Of a DNA stretch of 48,975 nucleotides, positions 43,662-48,975 are shown piece by piece. Numbering within the stretch: the stretch's first letter is position 1; the number at the start of each line of letters is the position of its first letter. Made by a program: the position numbers and the translations under genes. This DNA is from Xylanibacillus composti (lineage in GTDB: Bacteria > Bacillota > Bacilli > Paenibacillales > K13): positions 1-48,975 of the forward strand of contig NZ_BOVK01000020.1 in assembly GCF_018403685.1 (NCBI RefSeq), in the 5' to 3' direction. A model generated the notes under the pieces. That model was given only the letters and a program-made list of their open reading frames with translations. It was not told the DNA's origin and did not search any database.

Positions 43662-43680
43662 TGTAAGCACTTTCATTATA
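43662..43680 (-). promoter_or_regulatory. promoter and cre site of the xylo-oligosaccharide operon
   Basis: Minus strand: a perfect TATAAT (43675-43680) with no convincing -35, typical of an activator-dependent promoter. The cre-like TGAAAGTGCTTACA (43662-43675; one mismatch to TGWNANCGNTNWCA) begins at the end of the -10 and covers the start point. This suggests activation by the adjacent AraC-type regulator and repression by CcpA. Confidence 0.65.
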
Positions 43681-43748
43681 AAAATCTTTCTGCCTGTTGA
43701 TTACCCGTAAAACTATAGTTCCTACTTCGAAATCTAAATATATTCAAC

Positions 43749-43790
43749 AAAAAACGCGTCATGGACGAAAATTATTCGCCCTGGACGCGT
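43749..43790 (-). terminator. terminator of the two-component system genes
   Basis: Minus strand: outer arms ACGCGTC and GACGCGT with partial pairing of GGCGAA and TTCG inside, followed by six T. It contains the final codons of the kinase gene and separates the regulatory operon from the transport/hydrolase operon. Confidence 0.8.
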
Positions 43791-45541
43791 CCACCTTCTT
43801 GTCCTGCAATCGGGATTCGCAGTAAAACGCGTGTCCCAATTTCTGGTATACTGTCCAATCTGATATCGAATTCCTTCCCATAGTACAATTTTAGTCGATA
43901 GATGACATTCGGGATGCCAATCCGATCTCCCATTTCCGGCTCGCTTTCTATATATTTCTGCAGTTGTTCCAGTTTTTGATCGTCCATCCCCACCCCGTTG
44001 TCTTTAAGGGTAAAGACAATGTGCTCGGATTCCTTAAAAATATGGATATCAATCAGTCCTCCGCTCTTCAGCGGCTCAATTCCATGAATACTTGCGTTTT
44101 CTACAAACGGCAGGAAGGTTAGTTTGGGAATCATACAGGAGAGCGCTTCGTCATCTGCCTGCACGTGATAAGTTAATCGGTCGCCAAACCGGTATTTTTG
44201 AATCTCGAGAAAACAGTGAATGAATTCCATTTCCTCCCGAACACTTGTCATATCCTTGCTCCACACAAGCGAATTGCGGAAGATTTTGGCCATATGATGA
44301 ATGATCTTGGCGGTTTCCGTCTCCTTTTTCATCAAGCTTCGCATGCGGATCGTCTCAAGCGCATTGAAGAGAAAGTGCGGATTGATCTGGCTTTGCAGAG
44401 CATGCAGCTGCGCCTGTCTCCTCTTCAACTCCAAACTCTTCTTCTGGATATCGGCTACATATACATCATTAATCAGATTTTTGATCTGCTCGGTCATGCG
44501 ATTGAATTCACCCGTCAATTGTCCGATCTCATCGCGGGTTTCCGCTTGTTTAATGAGTGCAAAGTTTTGAATCTTCACCTTCTTCATATGACGCAATATT
44601 AATCCAAGCCGCACATGCAGAGAGCGTGTAATCCAGACGATCATGGCTGTCGGAATGATGCTGTTGATGCATGCCAGTACAATGACCAGCCCCCGGGACT
44701 TTCGCACCTCTTCAAATACTTCGCTTTCCTCGACAATGCCAATGACTCTCCACTTATCCAAAAATCCTACTGTAAACGCATCTGTTTGAAACTCAATGGC
44801 ATCCTTGGCATGAATAATATTGTCGTAAAAAACATGTCCTTCCTCCCAATTCACGGTATGATCTGTTGTATACTCCACCCTTCCCTGATCGTTCAGAAGA
44901 TAAATATCTCCCTGCAGATTCAGGTTTCCAAAAATTCTGCGGATTGCAGAGCTGTCCAAATCGATTTTGAGTATTTTTTCCCGCTCATTATAGGGAACAT
45001 AGTTGTCCATCTTTCGGACAACACTGTACGTATCCTGCATGCCGTCTGATCCGGTGCGAATGAATATGGGACGAGAAGAGGGGTTCTCTTGAATGGCTTT
45101 ATACCAATCGGTCTCCTTTGTCTCCGGCGTAATCATCGCGATTCCGCCTGCGTACAGCATGGTCGGATTGTCCACATACACTGTAATCGCTTTCAATGAA
45201 TAGTAAATCGGGCCGTAGCTGTTCAACACACGCCTTAAGTACGAATCGTAGGCTTCTATATAATCAACGGGATTATCGTATTTCGTCTCAAGAATCTCAT
45301 TCAACAGATGATCGGTGTTAAAAACCGTGGATACACTGACTGCATCCTCCACCTCGTTAAGAAATTCATTTTTCATTTGCTCTACGGCTCTCATAATATC
45401 CTGTGTACGCTGTCGTTGAACGTTACCTGTTGTCACATTATAGAAAATAATATTCGTTAAGACAATCGGCAGGAATACACAAGAAAAATATAAAATGAGC
45501 ATCTTGTCCCGTAGTCGGATGTGATTCCAATTGAATAGCAC
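43772..45541 (-). CDS. YesM-type sensor histidine kinase
   Basis: A 589-residue membrane kinase. Two hydrophobic segments (near residues 15-38 and 287-310) bracket an extracellular Cache-like sensing region, followed by a HAMP linker. The histidine kinase core has SQINPHFLFNALETIR with the phosphorylated His and a GHKL ATPase domain with LKDNGVGMDD. This arrangement is the YesM/LytS-like type paired with AraC-type regulators for polysaccharide fragments. GTG start at 45541 with GGAGG eight bases upstream, 19 bases behind the regulator gene. It probably senses extracellular xylan fragments, perhaps through the binding protein (inference). Confidence 0.92.
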   Translation of the reverse strand: MLFNWNHIRLRDKMLILYFSCVFLPIVLTNIIFYNVTTGNVQRQRTQDIMRAVEQMKNEFLNEVEDAVSVSTVFNTDHLLNEILETKYDNPVDYIEAYDSYLRRVLNSYGPIYYSLKAITVYVDNPTMLYAGGIAMITPETKETDWYKAIQENPSSRPIFIRTGSDGMQDTYSVVRKMDNYVPYNEREKILKIDLDSSAIRRIFGNLNLQGDIYLLNDQGRVEYTTDHTVNWEEGHVFYDNIIHAKDAIEFQTDAFTVGFLDKWRVIGIVEESEVFEEVRKSRGLVIVLACINSIIPTAMIVWITRSLHVRLGLILRHMKKVKIQNFALIKQAETRDEIGQLTGEFNRMTEQIKNLINDVYVADIQKKSLELKRRQAQLHALQSQINPHFLFNALETIRMRSLMKKETETAKIIHHMAKIFRNSLVWSKDMTSVREEMEFIHCFLEIQKYRFGDRLTYHVQADDEALSCMIPKLTFLPFVENASIHGIEPLKSGGLIDIHIFKESEHIVFTLKDNGVGMDDQKLEQLQKYIESEPEMGDRIGIPNVIYRLKLYYGKEFDIRLDSIPEIGTRVLLRIPIAGQEGGRVQGE

Positions 45542-45560
45542 TGCAGCATCCTCCCAGCTG

Positions 45561-47153
45561 TCATGAATGATGTAACAACTTGTTCCTATACTCTGTAGGC
45601 GTCATGTCCTCCAATTTTTCGAATTGGGTAACGAAATAGTCAGCATTGCTGAATCCGACAGCATCCGCCACTTCATAGATGCGCATATCGGTTTGACGAA
45701 GCAGCCTCTTCGCCTCTTCAATACGAAGCCGGAGCAAATAATCGTTAAAGTATAGGCCATATGTTTTTTTGAACAGCTGCCCGAGATAGACCGGATTCAT
45801 GTAAAAATGAGCGGCAATGCTTTTCAAGCTGATATTTTCCCTGTAATGGTCTTCAATGTAGCATTTGATCTTGTGAATCCCGCCCTTGCTTGTCTCTTTA
45901 CGCTGCGTGCCTATCGCTTTCATGCTATCGGTTATAAATGCCTGGAAAAGGTTCTTCAGAGCGAGAAACGAAATATTCAAATCCTGCCATGTCAAGATCG
46001 GTCCCAGTGAAGGCAAGCTTCTGAAATCGACCTCCATCCGCTCCATAATCCGAATAATATTGGATACGCAGCGATGTATGGTTACCTTTACCGCTTCAGG
46101 CGCACAACGTCTTTTTGTGAAGGAATCGAAAATTTCATTTATCGTCTTGTTGACACCGCTTTCATGATTCTCCTCAACATAATTCGTCAATTTCGTATAA
46201 AGCTCCGCTTCCATGTCAACATAATTCAATGGAAATTTCTTTATATCTTCATAGAGCACGATCTGCTCTCTCTCATTCAGATATTTGTATTGCAGCGAAT
46301 CCTTGGCGCTTTCAAACGATTCCCGCAGGGCTTTCAAGCTTTTGACCACCTTGCCTGCATAAAGATAAATGACTTGCCCGGTATCTCTTGTCAACCGTAT
46401 CTGAAGCTCCCGGATAAACCGAGACAATTCGGTTTGCCTGCTCTCAACAACAGACAGCGGCAGAAGCCAGCCTAGCCTGTTGCGATGTTCATAAAAGTTG
46501 AGCTCGACATTCCCGTTCGTGAAACTTTGGACAAAGCCGGCAATGCCGGATTTCAATTGTGCGTTCAATGCCTCATACGACATATGCGAACTTGCTGACC
46601 AAGGAAATCGATCATTCACTTCAATAAAGACATAAATGACACGCTCCTCCGTCTGCAAACCAAGCGTTTCTGCCACCTGGAACAGTGTCTCTTCACTTTC
46701 AATCTCGCCTTTGATCAATTTTGCAATACATTCCGTCTTCTGCTGTTCTTCGCGCTTCCTCTGTGTAATTTTGTCTGCCGACAATTTATGATTCAGCTTT
46801 ATCAGTGTATCTTGCAGCATCACTTCATCAATCGGTTTCAGAATAAAGTCATGCACACCGTAACGAACAGCTTGTTGGGCGTATGAAAAGTCATTGTACC
46901 CGCTGATGATGATAAATCCGGGCTTGTGTGTGTCTTTTTCGATAGTCATGCGAATCAGCTCCAGACCATCCACTACAGGCATGCGAATATCCGTAATGAC
47001 CAATTCCGGTTTCAGACGCTCGATCATTTCAAAACCATCTTCGCCATTGTCAGCCTCGCCTACAACCTCAAACCCGCAAGCATGCCAATCGATCAAATTC
47101 CGCAATCCCGTTCTGGCAAATATCTCATCGTCAATAAGCAGTACCGAGTGCAT
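45561..47153 (-). CDS. YesN-type response regulator with AraC DNA-binding domain
   Basis: A 530-residue regulator. The N-terminal receiver has the acidic pair in LLIDDE, phospho-acceptor Asp55 in LVITDIRMP, and Lys in DFILKPID. A long central linker domain follows. The C-terminal 100 residues are an AraC-type double helix-turn-helix (ISLKSIAAHFYMNPVYLGQLF, DYFVTQFEKLEDMTPTEYR). It should activate the downstream transport and hydrolase genes when phosphorylated by the adjacent kinase. ATG at 47153 has AAGGAGG upstream and a good promoter. Confidence 0.94.
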   Translation of the reverse strand: MHSVLLIDDEIFARTGLRNLIDWHACGFEVVGEADNGEDGFEMIERLKPELVITDIRMPVVDGLELIRMTIEKDTHKPGFIIISGYNDFSYAQQAVRYGVHDFILKPIDEVMLQDTLIKLNHKLSADKITQRKREEQQKTECIAKLIKGEIESEETLFQVAETLGLQTEERVIYVFIEVNDRFPWSASSHMSYEALNAQLKSGIAGFVQSFTNGNVELNFYEHRNRLGWLLPLSVVESRQTELSRFIRELQIRLTRDTGQVIYLYAGKVVKSLKALRESFESAKDSLQYKYLNEREQIVLYEDIKKFPLNYVDMEAELYTKLTNYVEENHESGVNKTINEIFDSFTKRRCAPEAVKVTIHRCVSNIIRIMERMEVDFRSLPSLGPILTWQDLNISFLALKNLFQAFITDSMKAIGTQRKETSKGGIHKIKCYIEDHYRENISLKSIAAHFYMNPVYLGQLFKKTYGLYFNDYLLRLRIEEAKRLLRQTDMRIYEVADAVGFSNADYFVTQFEKLEDMTPTEYRNKLLHHS

Positions 47154-47223
47154 GCTTAGCCCCTCCTTCTACGATTGATGCTTGTTGCCCATTCTTTGGA
47201 TATTCATTAGCATGTGCTCCTTT

Positions 47224-47252
47224 ATTTTACTTGCTTTGTAGACATCCTGCAA
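47224..47252 (-). promoter_or_regulatory. promoter of the two-component system genes
   Basis: Minus strand TTGCAG, 17-base spacer, TAAAAT, about 70 bases ahead of the response regulator ATG. Confidence 0.7.
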
Positions 47253-47256
47253 TGGA

Positions 47257-47287
47257 AAAACGCCCTTTATTACGTAAAGGGCGTTTT
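47257..47287. terminator. bidirectional terminator after the aldo/keto reductase gene
   Basis: Perfect 13-base arms AAAACGCCCTTTA and TAAAGGGCGTTTT around TTACG. On the minus strand it follows the aldo/keto reductase and insulates the promoter of the two-component genes. Confidence 0.9.
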
Positions 47288-47318
47288 TGTTATTGCTGGG
47301 TGATACAGGATTCGATTG

Positions 47319-48143
47319 TTAGAAGTTGAAGTTATCTGGATCCGGGCCAAAACGCTTATTCTGATTCAACGCATCCAGCCGATCCATATCTTCAGCCGAG
47401 AGCTGGAAATCAAAAATATCTGCATTTTCTATAATACGATGTTCTTTCACGGATTTGGGAATGGTAACAATTTCATGCTGCAAATCCCAGCGCAGAACGA
47501 TTTGCGCTTTCGTCTTGTTGTACTTCCCTGCAAGCTCGTCCAGCAACGGAAGATCCAAATTCCCCTGCATTAATGGACTCCAAGCTTCCGGTTGAATATT
47601 GTGTTCCCGGCAAAATTGCAGCAACGGTTTTTGCGTGAGCATCGGATGGCATTCAATCTGATTGACAGCTGGCACAACATCGGCAGCATCAAGAATATCC
47701 TTGATATGGTGAATTTGGAAATTGCTTAAGCCGATTGCGCGAATCAGCCCTTCCTTGTAGAGCTTGACCATGGCCTTCCACGTATCCACGTACTTGCCTT
47801 TAACTGGCCAATGAATCAAATACAAATCAATCACTTCGATTCCAAGCTTCTTCCGACTTTCTTCAAAAGCTTGCAGCGTGGATTCATACCCTTGGTTCTT
47901 GTTCCAAAGCTTCGTTGTGATGAACAGCTCTTCGCGGGGAATACCGCTTTCCTTAATAGCTTGGCCGACGCCTTCCTCGTTCTGATAAGCTGCTGCAGTA
48001 TCGATATGTCTATACCCGGCTTTCAGTGCAGCCTTGACAGACGAAATGACTTCATTGCCGTCTTCGACCTTCCATACTCCCAATCCTACCCATGGCATGG
48101 TAACACCGTTATTCAGGGTTACACGATCTTGAATGTGGTTCAT
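47319..48143 (-). CDS. aldo/keto reductase (YvgN/YtbE-like)
   Basis: A 274-residue NADPH-dependent reductase of small carbonyls. Catalytic tetrad residues appear in [14 protein letters not shown] (Asp, Tyr), FITTKLWN (Lys) and DLYLIHWP (His). The NADP tail contact [13 protein letters not shown] is present. Close in pattern to the Bacillus glyoxal/methylglyoxal reductases YvgN and YtbE. ATG at 48143 has AAGGAGG upstream; the longer form does not. Single-gene transcript with a TATAAT promoter and terminator. The role in detoxifying reactive aldehydes is inferred. Confidence 0.94.
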   Translation of the reverse strand: MNHIQDRVTLNNGVTMPWVGLGVWKVEDGNEVISSVKAALKAGYRHIDTAAAYQNEEGVGQAIKESGIPREELFITTKLWNKNQGYESTLQAFEESRKKLGIEVIDLYLIHWPVKGKYVDTWKAMVKLYKEGLIRAIGLSNFQIHHIKDILDAADVVPAVNQIECHPMLTQKPLLQFCREHNIQPEAWSPLMQGNLDLPLLDELAGKYNKTKAQIVLRWDLQHEIVTIPKSVKEHRIIENADIFDFQLSAEDMDRLDALNQNKRFGPDPDNFNF

Positions 48144-48199
48144 GTTCTCTTCCTCCTTATTTGTAGTCTGCACAAGCTGTGGTCTTCTCACCACTTTTC

Positions 48200-48228
48200 A
48201 TTATAGGATGATTCTTCCTGTATTTCGA
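48200..48228 (-). promoter_or_regulatory. promoter of the aldo/keto reductase gene
   Basis: Minus strand TCGAAA, 17-base spacer, TATAAT (perfect -10, 4/6 -35), 57 bases upstream of the chosen ATG. Confidence 0.65.
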
Positions 48229-48329
48229 GAGCCTCACACCGAATGCAAATAAAAACAAACACTTTTCATAATTCTTCAGCACTGCCTTCCTTGTGATCGG
48301 GATGCCTATGAGTTCAAGCCGCGCAGTCC

Positions 48330-48369
48330 AAAAAAACAAAACAGCCCACTGAAGGAACAGTGGACTGTT
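48330..48369 (-). terminator. terminator of the small membrane protein gene
   Basis: Minus strand: AACAGTCCACTG pairs with CAGTGGGCTGTT around TTCCTT (one mismatch), followed by TTGTTTTTTT. Confidence 0.8.
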
Positions 48370-48390
48370 GATTGCTCGCTCGATGCGAAA

Positions 48391-48756
48391 TTACATCTTG
48401 ATTTGGTCAATTTGTCTCTCAGCTATATCTCCGATATAAGGAAGCTTGAACCAGCTCCCCTGATAAGCTTTTAGCATCAGAACAAGCCACAGAATGAGAG
48501 TAAGCGGGCCTAGTACCAGGCTAATGAGCCAACCTAGGAATGGGAGCAAGCTCAATACAAAATTTACAAGCAGCAAGCCGCCAAATACAATCGTCGACTG
48601 CATGGCATGAAACCGGACCAGCCTGCTCTTCTTCTCCACTATCAAAAAGACAATGCCAGTGACAAAACCTAGTACGTAACAGAGCAAACTTGCAACCTTC
48701 TCATCCAAACCGGTCGAAGTAGCCTGATTGCGGTTGGAAGGATCGAACGAACTCAA
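48391..48756 (-). CDS. DUF4870/Tic20-like small membrane protein
   Basis: A 121-residue protein with three or so membrane segments (about 22-42 and two between 52 and 96) and short polar ends. The pattern, KVASLLCYVLGFVTGIVFLIVEKKSRLVRFHAMQS, is typical of DUF4870-type proteins, whose function is not established. The start is TTG at 48756 with AAAGGAGG eight bases upstream. Transcribed alone from a strong promoter. Confidence 0.85.
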   Translation of the reverse strand: MSSFDPSNRNQATSTGLDEKVASLLCYVLGFVTGIVFLIVEKKSRLVRFHAMQSTIVFGGLLLVNFVLSLLPFLGWLISLVLGPLTLILWLVLMLKAYQGSWFKLPYIGDIAERQIDQIKM

Positions 48757-48820
48757 TCGGGACGCCTCCTTTAATAAAAAAACTGAGACTTACCATATCA
48801 ACTCAAATAAATTCATCTTG

Positions 48821-48849
48821 ATTATAGAACCAATTTTCTGAAATGTCTA
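48821..48849 (-). promoter_or_regulatory. promoter of the DUF4870-like gene
   Basis: Minus strand TAGACA, 17-base spacer, TATAAT: near-consensus, about 60 bases ahead of the TTG start. I see no gene in the remainder of the window (48850-48975). Confidence 0.8.
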
Positions 48850-48975
48850 CAATGCGAGTCAGGGCAGCAAGTGGATAATCATAAACCCAGTTCGCTTGAC
48901 TTTTCGCCATTCAAATAAACTCAACCCCCTATGAGAAACAGCACAAGCAAAACGAGCGAACCAATCGAGTAGGAG

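Noticed and set aside
1-48975. CRISPR arrays, insertion sequences, tRNA or rRNA genes
   Set aside because: No regularly spaced repeats, transposase frames with terminal repeats, or recognisable RNA gene sequences were seen on reading.

Overview
The window reads as chromosomal DNA of a Gram-positive, Paenibacillus-like member of the Bacillota. The evidence is strong AAGGAGG-type ribosome sites with many GTG/TTG starts, a YesM/YesN-type two-component pair beside a LplA/B/C-type sugar transporter, several CcpA (cre)-like sites, and an intracellular xylo-oligosaccharide gene set of the kind known from Paenibacillus and Geobacillus. Nearly every gene lies on the minus strand. The clear plus-strand genes are topB and one small unknown ORF. 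No rRNA, tRNA, insertion sequence or CRISPR array was seen.

Region A (about 1-2950): a minus-strand operon of rhodanese, cysteine synthase and nitroreductase with its own terminator, preceded by a poorly resolved stretch with one small candidate gene.

Region B (3031-16331): a tightly packed biosynthetic cluster, read leftward from an orphan LuxR-type regulator to a terminator at 3031-3065. The order is regulator, MFS exporter, ACP, ketosynthase, half-length chain-length-factor-like ketosynthase, AMP-dependent acid ligase, second ACP, TIM-barrel isomerase/dehydratase-like enzyme, FabZ-like dehydratase, 2-deoxy-scyllo-inosose synthase-like cyclase, DegT-type cyclitol aminotransferase, GT4 glycosyltransferase, and two related cysteine proteins resembling the butirosin acyltransferase BtrH. 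Taken together this predicts an acyl chain built on ACPs and transferred to a glycosylated aminocyclitol. I know of no described system with this combination. It is the most interesting part of the window.

Region C (16526-23783): topB (plus strand) ends at a bidirectional terminator facing a three-gene CUT2-type sugar ABC transporter with a clear promoter and inverted-repeat operator. A 69-residue unknown gene and a membrane metal-dependent hydrolase follow.

Region D (23842-31743): a LacI-controlled catabolic run of RraA-type aldolase/decarboxylase, Ldh-family dehydrogenase, iron alcohol dehydrogenase, aldehyde dehydrogenase, hydroxypyruvate-reductase-like enzyme and glycerate kinase. It appears to funnel an unidentified hydroxy-acid or polyol into phosphoglycerate. 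The promoter carries a cre match and a LacI-type operator. A methyltransferase gene lies just upstream.

Region E (32636-47252): a glucuronoxylan-oligosaccharide operon. It holds an AraC-type response regulator and YesM-type kinase with their own promoter and terminator, then a binding protein, two permeases, GH52 xylosidase, GH67 alpha-glucuronidase, GH39 xylosidase and GH8 exo-oligoxylanase. Imported aldouronates would be cut entirely inside the cell.

Region F (47257-48975): an aldo/keto reductase and a small DUF4870-like membrane protein, each with a recognisable promoter and terminator.
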